Shown in pieces: positions 11,469 to 22,245 of a DNA stretch of 64,000 nt. The position numbers were made by a program, and so were the translations under genes. Position 1 is the stretch's first letter. Each line of letters opens with the position of its first letter. Location of the stretch: contig NC_037265.1 of NCBI RefSeq assembly GCF_000002425.4, forward strand, positions 1,222,835-1,286,834, given 5' to 3'. Below the pieces are notes generated by a model. That model made no database searches. It saw nothing but the letters and a program-made list of their open reading frames with translations, and was not told where the DNA came from. The stretch comes from Physcomitrium patens (lineage: Eukaryota > Streptophyta > Bryopsida > Funariales > Funariaceae).

Positions 11469-11480
<12 letters not shown>
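10887..11480 (+). repeat. Chromovirus 3' LTR, copy C
   Basis: Plus-strand LTR of the same family as 13938-14480. After an expanded (AT)n tract (10898-10940) come 'aatagatagaagtagataaa', 'cttctaaaaaaaactttt', 'tagcttacaaaacaagctaa', 'acttgccttataagtt', 'aacattgccaca', a TATA box (TATATATAG at 11259-11267) and 'gcaagagtgaagtcttcttc' downstream as the likely start of R. The 3' edge blurs into another (AT)n run at 11470-11503. Confidence 0.75.
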
Positions 11481-11503
<23 letters not shown>

Positions 11504-11509
<6 letters not shown>

Positions 11510-12573
11510 ATAAATAAGTTAAAATTTTATTATAAAAATATTAAAGGATTTAAAATAATATAAAAGATTGTAATATAATTAGCATATTATTTGATATTTA
11601 TAATACAATCTTATGATTCAATTTTTTTAGTAATATAAAATATTAAAAAATTAAATTTTAAAAAATAGATCACGCTTTAGATAAAATAATTATTGAATCA
11701 ATTTAGTTAAAAATAGATAAATCATACATTAATAGTTTTGATTATTAATCAAATAAATAAATAAAAATAAAATATTAACATTAATATTTTTTCTTTTATT
11801 TTTGATATAAAAATTTAAATAAATAAATAAATAAATATTTAATTATATTAATTTTTAAGACTTTTATAAATTCTTTATTTGATTCTTATTTGTTTGTAAA
11901 AAATTCTTTTTATAGCTATTATTTGATCCTATTTAGTTAATTTTGAAATACTAAATTAAAATATAATTAAACCTAATTTTTATTTTAAAAATTAATCATA
12001 TTAAATAAATTTAAAAATACATATATATATATATATATGATATTTTATTCATAAGATAAATATAAATTAATATTTATGATATTCTATCAAAGATATTCTA
12101 AGTAAACATGGAATTTTAAAAGACTTTATAATTTTTCTTTTCCAAAGGTTTCTAAACTTCTTTTACTTGGATAATTAATAAAATTGCTTCAAATCTTAAG
12201 ACTTTTGAATATTATGAATTTTAGCTAATATAATTTTTTATTTATTTTAAGTTTTGTATTAATAAATATTTATATAATAAATATATATATATATAATTTT
12301 TATCATCAGTTTTCTATTTTAATGGTTGAAAATCATATATATATATTTTTATATTAAAATAAAATTTAAATACTTACAAATATCTTTTTTTATATACTTA
12401 TATTTAAATTTTTTAAATATAGAAAACTTAGCTTTTATATTTAAAAAATAAACAATGTCACATATTAAGATTTTAGTTTTAAATAATTATTATATTTTTA
12501 TGAATATTTTTTTATTAAATTAAAAAATGATAATTAAAAGATGTGCCTACATAAGGTATTTGAAAAAGATAAA

Positions 12574-12610
<37 letters not shown>

Positions 12611-12914
12611 GCATATATATAAATGATGTATGCTAAAATTATATTATTTAACTAATACATTTGACAAAGAATTCAACTTGGTTAAATAATTTAAAACTCA
12701 TCACAAATTGTTTTTTACTTTTTTATAAACCTGAATTGACATTGTATTTTTTAATTTATTATTTTTTGTTTTTTTTAAATATTTATTATTATTATTATTA
12801 TAATTCTTAACTTCAATTAAATTCAATTGAGTTCATATATATTACTCATATGTCTTAATAACAATGAAATTATTTTCTTTATGTTTAATATGTATGTCAT
12901 TATATATATGGAAA
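11504..12914. other. AT-rich stretch, no gene seen
   Basis: About 85-90% A+T, with short (AT)n runs (12018-12038, 12578-12606) and no coherent protein wording in any frame. Confidence 0.6.
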
Positions 12915-13154
12915 TGATAAAGCAACCCAATTTTTAAATAAAGCAATGTACCTTTATAATAACTATCATTGTAATCATCTATACTTTTATTATTTTTAGC
13001 CTTTCTCTCTTTATTTATAGCTTTTATTTCAACCTCGCTTATTCCTAACTCGACTTCCTTTGTTCTTCACTTCTATTCTAACTCTTTTATTCTTTATTGC
13101 CTCCAACAGCAGATGACAATCCACAGTCAATGTGAGTCATTTTTTTGGCAAAAG
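12915..13154 (+). repeat. Left terminal inverted repeat of the MULE-like element
   Basis: Starts tgataaagcaacccaa and ends near ttttttggcaaaag. Pairs with 14866-15065. Confidence 0.6.
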
Positions 13155-13937
13155 AAGAATAAAAAGGTAAAGTTTGGGACTCCAGATGAAGTATTGGTAA
13201 TGATACAAAAGATAGTATAGTGAATTGTATTTTTAATATTGAAGTGTCTTTTAAGAATATTTTACTAAAGTTATGACTAATATTGTAAATTCACCAAAAT
13301 AACATGCATTTCATCTTCTGGAGTGTTATTCACTTTTTGAGATGGATTTGGATGTGGTGTTTTAACATGCAATTGTATACAATATACTATGACTATCATT
13401 AGAGCTGAATTAATAAAAATTAGAGTTCTTGCAATCCTTTTGAATATAGGGCATTCAAAATCTTTGTTAATTGAAGTATGGTGCTTAGAGAAATGAATTT
13501 TGTATACCAATATAGTACTCAAATGAGTGGGTGGAAAAATATATAAAAGACAAGATTTATATTAATAAATTTATTAATAGTGTTCGTGTATAGTTTTAAG
13601 GTTTGATTATACAATAATTAAGCATTGAGAAATTATAATGTAGCTTGTCTTACATATGGCTTTGAATTGCTTGGTCTAAGACATGTCATTGGCATGACAT
13701 AACTTTGGATTTGAGGTGATATTTCTTTTTGGAATAAGATTTCATATTGCTTGTGCAATAATATAGCTTCTAACTGTTGTGTGTAAATTTCCATAAAAAT
13801 ATAGTTTTTTTTCTTCTATCTATTGCAAGTAAGAATATATATATATATATATATATATTTGAGCCATTGTAATGTTCTTCATACTTGTTTTTTGGAATGC
13901 CACAAATTTTTCATTTCTTCTTAAATTTCTTGTAGAA

Positions 13938-14480
13938 CTGTCATGGATATATATATTTATTCTAATATTTATCTATATGATTAAATAGAAGTAGGTAAAA
14001 ATAAATTTATTTCATAATATTTTTTAGAAAAAATTTTTAGAATCTTCATAGATGTTGTTTTGACTTTACATGTATTTGTAATTGATTAATAGGTTAGAAA
14101 CTTAGTCAATAAGTTAATCACATATTCGTAGCTTGCAAAACAAGCTAATTATGTGGCATACATATAGAAAACTTGCCTTGGAAGTTAAGATATGTGTCGT
14201 ACAATTTCAACACATTTTGGAGGTCCTATACGACATCACCACATAGTTCTTAGTTAAGAGTATGTATGGAAGCAAGAATGAAGGCTTCTTCACTCTTATA
14301 CTATCTTTCTAATCTTCATTCTTGTTTCAAGACTTTCTAGTCTTCTTGGCTTTGACAATAGACATTCTAGTTTAATATCATATCATCTTTGAGTGACTTT
14401 CTAGTTCTTTAAGTGACACGAGAGTGTATTAAGGATTTCTTTTTTGAAGATTAATATCCTTAATAGGAATTTTAAAGCAT
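13938..14480 (+). repeat. Solo chromovirus LTR nested in the MULE-like element
   Basis: Begins TGTCATGGATATATAT, matching the minus-strand LTR start of copy B at 25168. It runs through 'gaagtaggtaaaaataaat', 'tagcttgcaaaacaagctaa', 'aaaacttgccttggaagtta', 'tggaggtcctatacgacat', 'gtatgtatggaagcaag' (TATA-like), 'gaaggcttcttcactct', 'aagactttctag', 'gacacgagagtgtatt' and 'aatatccttaat'. The last blocks match the inner edge of the B LTR at 30526-30610. No element body is attached on either side, so it is a solo LTR. Confidence 0.8.
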
Positions 14481-14865
14481 CATTTAGTTTTAGATGGTCT
14501 TATTTTTAATAATCATACAAATAATAGGTGACAACTGATGAAGGATTATTCTCCAAACTTATAAATGTAAGAGAATACCACTAAATAATTATGCCCCAAA
14601 TTTTGTCAAGTCTACAATTACCTATGTCAATTACTACTAAAGAATATATAGTGCTTCTATTTTTTTAGTGATCAAAGAATCACCTTTTATACAAAGGTAC
14701 TTACAATTAAAGATGGTAGAAGCTAATAGTTCTATTGGCATACATCTTGTAGGAATCACTAATTTCCATAAGAAGACAAGAATATTATATAATACTACAA
14801 ATTTGGATAAGCTTGTAGACAACATGCCTTCTTTAGAATTTTTTTTTTTTTTTTTTTTTTTTTTT

Positions 14866-15061
14866 GCCAAAAGAATAACTTATACCAATTATGGATTGTC
14901 ATTTGCTGTCGAAGATAACAAAGAATAAGGGGATCAAGGTGGAGGTTGAGATCAAAGATAACAAGGTTGGAATGAGAGTTAAGAATAAAAAGAGCAAGGT
15001 TGAGAACAAAGAGGGTGTGGATGATTGCTATAAGAGTGGGTCACTTTATTTGGATCGCCTT

Positions 15062-15065
<4 letters not shown>
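14866..15065 (-). repeat. Right terminal inverted repeat of the MULE-like element
   Basis: Reverse-complement copy of 12915-13154. The outer end reads tgataaggcgatccaa on the minus strand. It is purine-rich on the plus strand and less decayed than the left copy. Confidence 0.6.
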
Positions 15066-15101
<36 letters not shown>

Positions 15102-15384
15102 ATAAATACATAATACTATTTTTTAAAATTTTAAGATGCATCATATGAAATTTACTTGTTTTAATATTCTCACATGCATAATTACCATTACATTATAAAT
15201 TTTATGAACCATTTTATATTAATTTAAAAATAATCTCTTGTGCATGATATGTATTCTTGTAAACTATAAAATAATAATTCCCAATTCAACCAATTCTAGT
15301 GGTTTCAATTATTGCATTAAATTTTTTTCTCTCATATTAATCATGTATGTATGTATGTATATACACATTTTTGTAGGAAAACAT

Positions 15385-15408
15385 AGGTTTGGCATAAATG
15401 CCAAACCT
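15385..15408. promoter_or_regulatory. Perfect 11-bp inverted repeat upstream of ORC6
   Basis: AGGTTTGGCAT, AA, ATGCCAAACCT: two 11-bp arms separated by 2 bp, exactly where the sequence changes from AT-rich to gene-like. It lies about 600 bp before the ORC6 ATG and 200 bp before the inferred leader intron. It could be a binding site for a dimeric factor. A near-E2F word (tttgcgcggg) also occurs at 15554-15563, but it is not an exact TTTSSCGC match. Confidence 0.35.
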
Positions 15409-15583
15409 GAAATTGCGTTGCTGAGAGTATTTTCACGTGACGATGTCACAGAGGGGAAACCGTTGTAGGGCCGGTGATAGCCTCATCGGATGCAAAGAAA
15501 ATACTCGATCTCCCAACGTCTCGCCCTATAAACCTAATTTAAAGACGACTAGGTTTGCGCGGGAGTCGCTACCGGCGTGGCAG

Positions 15584-15984
15584 GTGAGAATTTGAAAATT
15601 AGCCCGCCAGCCTTGCTCTCCCGCGCTGCCCGTCTCATTCATCACAGTCCCGGCCACTTCCTTCTTGTTCCGCGCTACTCTCATTCACCTGTCGTCGTTG
15701 AATCGTTGAATGACTTCCTTCTCCCGCCATTCCCCTTCCCGCTCGCAACCATTAGTTGCTCATCTTCTCTGCCGAGCTCATCGGCTCTCTTGCTCAACAC
15801 CCTCCATTTCTCGACTTTGCTTTTAAACGTCGCATTTCTCATTGCGAATTTTTGTGCTGTTATCGAATATCGTAGCTCTGCATCTCTGGGGAGTGTCTTG
15901 CTACTGCGGCAGTCGCTGCACAGGGGATCTGAAGTCGTTTCAGGGTTCGGGGTAGGAGTTCTTTGTTTCTTTCCTTCTTCTTAG
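15584..15984 (+). other. Probable 5'UTR intron of ORC6
   Basis: A strong donor (ggcag|gtgagaa at 15583/15584) and a pyrimidine-rich acceptor (tttctttccttcttcttag) ending at 15984 flank 401 bp. Removing it joins the leader to taATGG, with the start codon at 15990. The open plus-strand reading here is then intronic. Confidence 0.5.
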
Positions 15985-15989
15985 TAGTA

Positions 15990-18435
15990 ATGGATATGAA
16001 ATCGCTTCAATTGAAATTGGGGTTGATTGACCAGCCCAAAGTGGTGAGGAAGGCCCAGGAGCTTCTCCGACTATGCAGATTGCACTTCAATTCGTCATCT
16101 ATGGGTGTGGTGTGTCTCTTTCGATCCTACTCCTCCTTCTGTCGTCCTGATGTTTTGTCAATCCGTTCGACCGTGCTTATCTTAGTCCCGTAGCTCGCAC
16201 CATCCTCGGGCGACTGAACTTTAGGCTATAAATATTGGTGTCTCTGAGTTGGGACAGCGGCTGCTGAGCTCATGTCAACACGATCTGTTGTTTGTTCCCC
16301 GTTTTGTCCAATCGTTTACACATGCGTTTGTCAAGCTGCAAGTCTGGTGTCGAAATGGATTCCTTCCGCATCTTCTCACATGTGTGTTGAATCCTTACTT
16401 GCAGGGTGAGATTTGTAAATCTGTTATTTGCTTCGAGCTTGCCTGCGGAGAGTGAGCACCTTCTCCTCTCACATCAGTAATTTTCTTTTCATAACACGGA
16501 GTGCTGCATCTTCAGAAAGGACTTGAACATAGTGAAGTGATTCACTGGGGAGTGTGCATCAATGCTTATCATCCTGGCATGAACAGAATCTTGTACTACC
16601 CAAAATACTTTGCACTGCCCTCAACGGAATCGTGAATCTAATCTAAACCCTCATTGTTCCAGGTTGCAACTCTCTCTCGATAGGCAGAAAGCTGTTCGTG
16701 TCAGCGGCATGTCGGAGAAGGCCTATGTTAGGTCTCTAACCGCCTTGCAGAATGCCCTGGGGCTGAGGTGAGTTTTTTTCCTGTGTCCAATCCCTAATTT
16801 CACTTACATCGAATGTATATCTCTCGCAGAAGCCTTCTATCCGCTCTATTTGACTTTATCACCGAGATATAGGCTTAAGAACGATCACTGGTCTTAGTTC
16901 TACATCAAGCATATTTTGGAAGTAACCTCAGTGTTTATAAATTGAGTATGGCGATTGTTCTATTTTCGGAAGATAACTTCCTACCCTTTCTGAAAAACAT
17001 GGTTGTAGGAATTCATGTTGTTTGTTGAACACTGTGTCAGACCTTAATAGATGCGCTCCGTAAATTTGTGCAGGCCGAAGGTTGATGTAAGGGAGCTTGC
17101 AATTCAATTTGGATGTATAAGACTCATTGGCGCTGTCCAACGGGTTCTATCCCTGTAAGTTTCACAAACCTTTTCCTCTTTCTGGTAAACTATATGCTAT
17201 TTTTCTTCTTACAATAGATCTGCGTGAATTTGAATTCTCGACCACTTCACGGGATTAATGTTCTCACGAATACACCATACTTAATATCGAGCCTGAAATT
17301 TTCAGTTACAAGCAAAGATTCGTGGCTGCCCTGCCAGAATCAAGGAGAACTAGCGCCGACTTTAGCCGACCTGCATTTACTGCCGCTGCTTTCTTTCTAT
17401 GTTCCAGGAAAAACAAGGTTAGCTGTTGATCCCTTCAAATTAGCTTTTTGCAAAAATTTCTCGTAATTCTGTTGCTGCAGTCAGCAGCATACTCGAACAT
17501 CATCACAGGCTTTAGAATCTCAAATCCCTACTTGTGCTTGTTTTCAGTTGAAGGTAGACAAGATACGCCTCATGGAAATCTGTGGTGCTTCGGATCCTGA
17601 GTTTTCAAATGTAAGTGTTAATATCCTTTTCATGGCAGTCCAGCTGGTGGTACCATTAAATTCAAGCTCTGTGATCTACTTTGCGTCTGGTTATTGTTTA
17701 AAGTGGAAAATAAAACATATATTGAATTAGGTATATATCTGACACTCAATATTCGATGTTTTCACAGATTATTGCATCAATGAATGACCTCTGTTTTGAC
17801 TTGGTCGGTATGGAAAAAGAGAAACGGGATCCCAAAACCATCAAAAGTAATGAAGGTACGACATACACAGGGGATCTCTTGGGCTTGTAGCTTCAATTCT
17901 TTCCCCTGTATTGTAAATCTGAGCGTTGATTACATGTTTTTCACTGCAATTGGATGTCTAACGTATGACTGCACCTTGCAGATTTACTTACTGTAAACGT
18001 CTCCGGCAAAAGGTCTCGTGATACTGATGAGGCGTCGGAAAGTGATGCTGAGTCCATAGACAATGAAGACGACTTAGTAATTCCTGCTGCCAAGAGGTCT
18101 AGGAAAGCCATCAATAGTAAAGCATATCAAGAGTGGAAGGCTTCCATTTCTGCTGCCAGGGAAGCGCTCAAGAATTCTGCTGCAGGTGTGTAACATGTCT
18201 CTTCCTCTGTCCGTTTGTTAAGTCACTTTTCGAAACGATTTTCTCTCAACTGTTTAGTCATCCACGTTCTTGTCCACGTATTCTATCTTAATGCGAAGTG
18301 TGTAGTGTTACTTCTGCAATGGTAATGAACCCGCTTGTCATGTGTGTAGATGCTGCGAAAAAACCAACTCGACAGGCGAAGTTATGTTTTGAGAAAATTG
18401 AGACTTCCCATATAATCTCTACATCGGCGTCTTAA
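15990..18435 (+). CDS. ORC6: Origin recognition complex subunit 6
   Basis: Subunit 6 of the ORC, which marks replication origins and loads MCM helicases in the nucleus. Nine coding exons with GT-AG borders: 15990-16109, 16405-16451, 16663-16767, 17074-17154, 17306-17417, 17548-17610, 17768-17855, 17982-18185 and 18350-18435. Together they make 906 nt, or 301 aa, with all phases consistent. Two TFIIB-like cyclin folds are expected (about residues 1-90 and 95-190). Plant ORC6 signatures include GEICKSVICFELA, SGMSEKAY, DVRELAIQFGC, YKQRFVAALPESRR, FTAAAFFLC, LKVDKIRLMEICG and DLCFDLVG. An acidic, basic-patched linker (ESDAESIDNEDD, KRSRK) follows, then the C-terminal KKPTRQAKLCFEK block. The length is close to that of Arabidopsis ORC6 as I remember it. 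The ATG chosen gives the expected N-terminal helix with its RKAQELLRLC segment. Confidence 0.93.
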
Positions 18436-19047
18436 GCTCTTTTTTTTAACCTTACAGAGTTTGTCGGTAGAAGTCCAATGCCCTGCTGGGCACGTACAAA
18501 CATATGTAACACTAAAGGGTAGGACAATTCATTTCACCTCTGAATTTTGTAGACAGCCCCAATCTTAGACCATGAGGCAACCTGCCTCCTTGTAGACTAG
18601 CGGCATACTGCGAATGAGCATATAGATATCTTAATATTAAAATGTTGCCTACATGTGAAACATCAGCAACCTGGTTGGATGAGGAGAAATATCTAATTTG
18701 ATCAATTCTTTCAAATTCTCGAAAATATGTGTTCGTTGTATGAAATGTAGCATGGCACCTGGAGAAACACGCAAAAGTCGCAGTAAATACGATGCACACC
18801 ACTGCTTGCTAGAATCAATCTCTTAGAATACTGGGTCGTGCTGTCGTCTGAGGACACGTAGTCAACCTGCCTGGATCGCACTTCGAGAGTTCTCGAACCT
18901 TATGGAACGGGGAACTCTAGTCTGAGAACTAGCGAGCTTGTGATGGTAGCGTAGTCGTCTTAGTTCAGTGTTGATCTTCTCCGTTGTAAACAGACTAAGT
19001 AAAGCTCAATAAAGCCGATCAACCTGCACAGTAGCTTGAACTAGAAA
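18436..19047 (+). other. ORC6 3' flank and PRD3 upstream region
   Basis: About 610 bp of balanced composition with no supported exon. It contains an AATAAA at 19007-19012 and a TTCGAGA-gt-TCTCGAA inverted repeat at 18882-18897. Both the ORC6 terminator and the PRD3 promoter should lie here. Confidence 0.5.
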
Positions 19048-21605
19048 ATGACGAAGCGGAACCTGAGCTTGGGTGGTGGATCAAGTCTGCTCAGCCACAC
19101 AGCTCCCTCACCATTTCCTCTCCACGGTTTTCCAGGGTTGGTGACCCCTCCCACTCACTACTTGCTCAAGGTTACGGTGACTGTTAATGAACGAGCTCTC
19201 CGAGTCTGCTTGATTTTAGCGCTACATCTGCATGCCACTTTACAAATTAAAATAAGATGTAGCAGAGTCCCATTGATTTTTTTCTTTTCAAACGACTGTT
19301 CGGACGCAGTTCACTGTATGCCATCGTTTGCTCGTAACATCATTGTGTTGACCAGATTTTGACGATCTTCTGTCTTTCTTGTTTTGTAAAGATATGATAC
19401 TGCGCCGAAGCCGGTCGAAAGACCTGCCAATCCACATTACGCCGATTGTGGCTTACAGCAAGAGTCACAGTCTAAACATCCTTTTCTTTCGCGATCGTGC
19501 AATCCATACTCTTCGCAGAGTCAGCGATCCCTTTCGCAAGGATGTCTTACGCAATCTCAAAATACACTACGGCTATCTCAGAATTCGCAACCTGAGGACT
19601 ACGGTTGCGATCAAGTGAGTCACGCATAACTGCAGCAATATTTGTGTTGCGCTTTCCTGGATTTTAAGCGTTCATTTACTGAGTTTTGTGAAACATTTAA
19701 GTCTGAAGCTCCTTCTAAATTAGTGATTTACAGTGCATTCATTAAAAGTTCCAGAGCACTTACCTAATTTTAGTTCAACTATGTCATTGTCGTTAACGTA
19801 GTGGAAAACTGGCAAAGAGATAGCGCTCGGTCAGTCGCAAAAGCCTCCTCCTTATTTTTCTGGATTGACGACGAGTCTCAATCGCCGCAACTCACCGGGG
19901 AATGTTGGAGGAAGTCAAAGTGCGCCTGCAAGTTCGACTTCCACCAGTGCTGCATTATGCGTAGTTGGACCTCAAAACAACACACCTCGTCCGTGGCCAC
20001 AATGTATGTTCTGTACAGTCAAATTTCAATTACGTGCTTAACAAAGTTTATCATTTCCCCTTCTCACTGTTTATTCGTGCACATGACATCTCCCCTCATG
20101 TGTTGTGGTGATTCTTGCATTCCGTATTGAAATTATTCGCATCAGGCAACGTCTCTGATGAGCTGGAGAGAAGATTAGGTAACTTGGAGAAATTGTGGGA
20201 AGCAGAAACAGCGGTTCTTCAAAAAATTTGTGATGATTATCAGCAGTTCAAGACATTAATTGAAGAAGCATGCTTTGAGAGTAAGAAATTTAACGTACTA
20301 TTGACTTTTTACCAATAGCATCAAAGAACAGTAGATGCGAGTGAACTTTGCAGTTGACTTCATAATGAAATACTTGTCTATCAACGCTCAGAATATTCCT
20401 GAACTGTTAATTAGTGTTAAAAATGTCTGACGCGCCGTTTTCTTTTGCAGGCAAAGACAACAGATCTAAATTGTCGATTCAACAAGACGCACTTCAGAAG
20501 CTGGTTAGATGCATTTTTCGCAGAACATTAGGGCCTCACAATGAATTTACGCGTCAAGACACGATTTGTGTCAAGTCTTGATAATCATGAATTGCTAGGA
20601 TTCACAATGAGAGGGATTATACTTCCACTCTTTGTTTGTCATAGGAGATGTCTAATTTGAAATCACTAAGATATTTTAATGCTTCTGCAAGGTCAAAGAA
20701 GAAGAAGCTGCGAACAGCGGGATATATACTGCCGTCAAAGCCTCAGAGGATGCCATTCTCCAAGATATCAAAACTCTGAAGGTAACCTAAGTATTTTCAA
20801 CTACAAGTTCCGATCAATCTTGAGTAGTTTTGAGAAAGAGAATTCGGAAAACATATGAATAAAAAAACTATGTTATCATCTGAAATCTTATGATAATTTC
20901 AGCAAGCGGTCAACGAAGTGGCGGAAGAGAAAAATAAGACCGCTTTGAAGCTCATGATTCAGTCTTTGCGGGATGAATTTGTCAGCTTCAAAAGAGATTT
21001 AAAAGCTGAGATTCCCCATCCAGTACAAAATAGCGACATGCGCCACCAGGTAGCCAATCAACCATCACATTATACAGAATTTCCGAAACATAATCCATAC
21101 TATTCTCTGGTAAGGTCATTGATAAAATTGTTCGAACCATTCAACTCTGATCCTTGGTACAATAGATCTCATTGGGTTGATGTAATTGATTGAGAGAATT
21201 CTAGACGGCAGTGCACGTATATAACATATCGCTCGTCCGTCGCTAGGGTCGGTATAATCCTCCAGAAATAGTGGATCTGGATGAGCTTCCCGACTCTGAC
21301 CTCGACATCGGTCTCGGTTTCTTGGCAGGAGGTAAGCAAGATAACATTTCCTGTTCAGCCGATCCCCTTTTTGAGCTGACTCCGTAATGTTACTGAATTG
21401 GATTGTGATGTCCGCAGGTGATAATTTTTGCCGCATTAGTTCAACTGCCGAAACAAAGATCAATCGACTCACTAACTATCGTAACAGCTCGGACGATGAC
21501 ATCCGCAAATCGGTTCGGAGGAAGATGATTCGAGGTATGGAGCTCATCAGTCCAGCAGTCATTATCTTCCCTTGGATATCGACTCCAGATACCATGACAA
21601 TCTGA
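19048..21605 (+). CDS. PRD3: PRD3/PAIR1 homologue (meiotic double-strand-break formation)
   Basis: Homologue of Arabidopsis PRD3 and rice PAIR1, needed for meiotic recombination initiation. Exons by splice sites and phase: 19048-19136 (tentative), 19392-19614, 19802-20003, 20146-20280, 20451-20503, 20692-20781, 20903-21109, 21247-21331 and 21418-21605. Together they make 1272 nt, or 423 aa, close to the family size. Supporting text is a Ser/Gln-rich region (SQSQRSLSQG, then TQSQN) like the SQSQQSFSQG stretch of PAIR1. A coiled coil starts at SDELERRLGNLEKLWEAE (Arabidopsis: ISEELEQRFG) and continues through QALKQAVNEVAEEKNK-like heptads. The acidic IVDLDELPDSDLD near the end and a basic tail (DDDIRKSVRRKMIRG) also match. 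The conserved N-terminal KACD..SISVLPP motif is not seen, so exon 1 is uncertain. It lies downstream of ORC6 on the same strand. Confidence 0.72.
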
Positions 21606-22207
21606 AAGTGAATTAAAATTTTCTTCCAGTGCATCTATGGTTGAATGTGCCCAGTGCGCGTCCACAATTATACATTCCGACTTCACAGAATTCATGTGGG
21701 CTTCAGAATTTAAATTACCTGACAGCAATCATTCTGTTTACAGCTCAAAGGAGAGTGCGTTGCAAGCTGGTTTAATTTCGAATTCGCCACATTGAATGAA
21801 ATCCCTGCGTCAAGAACTGGTATTTGATCGTAGCCTTTCAAATTGGCGGCAGATCATTTCAAGCGTTTATGGAACATACACCCATAGTTGTCAGTTGTGA
21901 CTGATCATTCGGCAGAACACAAGATCATGCTTGACAGTCTTTGCCAGTATGTTCAAGATAAAAATTAGTAATTTGAATCCAGAAAAAACATTGACCAACC
22001 AAATTCTTTTTACTTGTTGAAATGCTTTCTGTAGACAGGTTAGAATTCTTTGCTAAAATTAATAGAAAATCTGTTTCCTTACTTTGAGACTATTCCTATA
22101 CTTCAAAAGGCTTTGGATTAAGGTAAGAAATACAAATTTTGGGATGTTATAATTTTATTTAATGGGTTCTCCTTCATCGAATGTGTCTACTAATTTAATC
22201 CAAAATT

Positions 22208-22245
<38 letters not shown>

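Larger units (their letters stand above)
5200..11480 (+). mobile_element. Ty3/Gypsy chromovirus copy C with chromodomain and extra 3' frame
   Basis: Domains occur in plus-strand order: gag arm (5230-5499), zinc knuckle (6831-6956), aspartic protease (7034-7420), reverse transcriptase (about 7840-8400), RT connection (8396-8570), shortened RNase H (8580-8730), integrase (about 8960-9960), integrase C-terminus plus chromodomain (10038-10241), an extra 423-nt frame (10428-10850) and a 3' LTR from about 10887. No 5' LTR is recognisable before gag. Most frames are broken by stop codons explained by C-to-T or G-to-A changes, so the copy cannot be autonomous. About 1.27 kb of foreign DNA sits inside gag. 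Confidence 0.85.
12915..15065. mobile_element. Long-TIR DNA transposon (MULE-like), non-autonomous
   Basis: Bases 12915-13154 and 14866-15065 are inverted copies. Both outer ends read TGATAA(a/g)GC(a/g)A(c/t)CCAA, and both inner ends carry 'ca(a/g)atgacaatcca' followed by 'ttggcaaaa'. TIRs of 200-240 bp are typical of Mutator-like elements. Both flanks are 'tatatatat', which could be a 9-bp target duplication, although (AT)n makes that uncertain. The interior holds no transposase frame. Its left part (13155-13930) is unassigned, and a chromovirus solo LTR occupies 13938-14480. The right TIR follows a T homopolymer at 14841-14865. Confidence 0.6.

Noticed and set aside
14637..15148. Frames with poly-Lys, poly-Phe and Ile-Tyr repeats.
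   Set aside because: Translations of homopolymer and (AT)n tracts.
15550..15565. An E2F site at the ORC6 promoter.
   Set aside because: tttgcgcggg misses the TTTSSCGC consensus by position, so it is mentioned only as a near match.
15577..15984. A 135-codon open plus-strand frame before ORC6.
   Set aside because: It coincides with a segment bounded by a strong donor and acceptor. It is best read as a 5'UTR intron, and the protein has no motif.
18512..18802. A 96-codon minus-strand frame after ORC6.
   Set aside because: No family signature and no homologous wording. Expected by chance in balanced DNA.
18990..19030. A KLNKAD peptide just upstream of the PRD3 candidate start, recalling the KINKACD motif of PAIR1.
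   Set aside because: A stop codon immediately precedes it, there is no ATG, it runs into TAG after five codons, and the ISVLPP part is absent.
21116..21728. Two overlapping minus-strand frames (118 and 95 codons) over the PRD3 3' end.
   Set aside because: Antisense to exons supported by splice phase, and without motifs.
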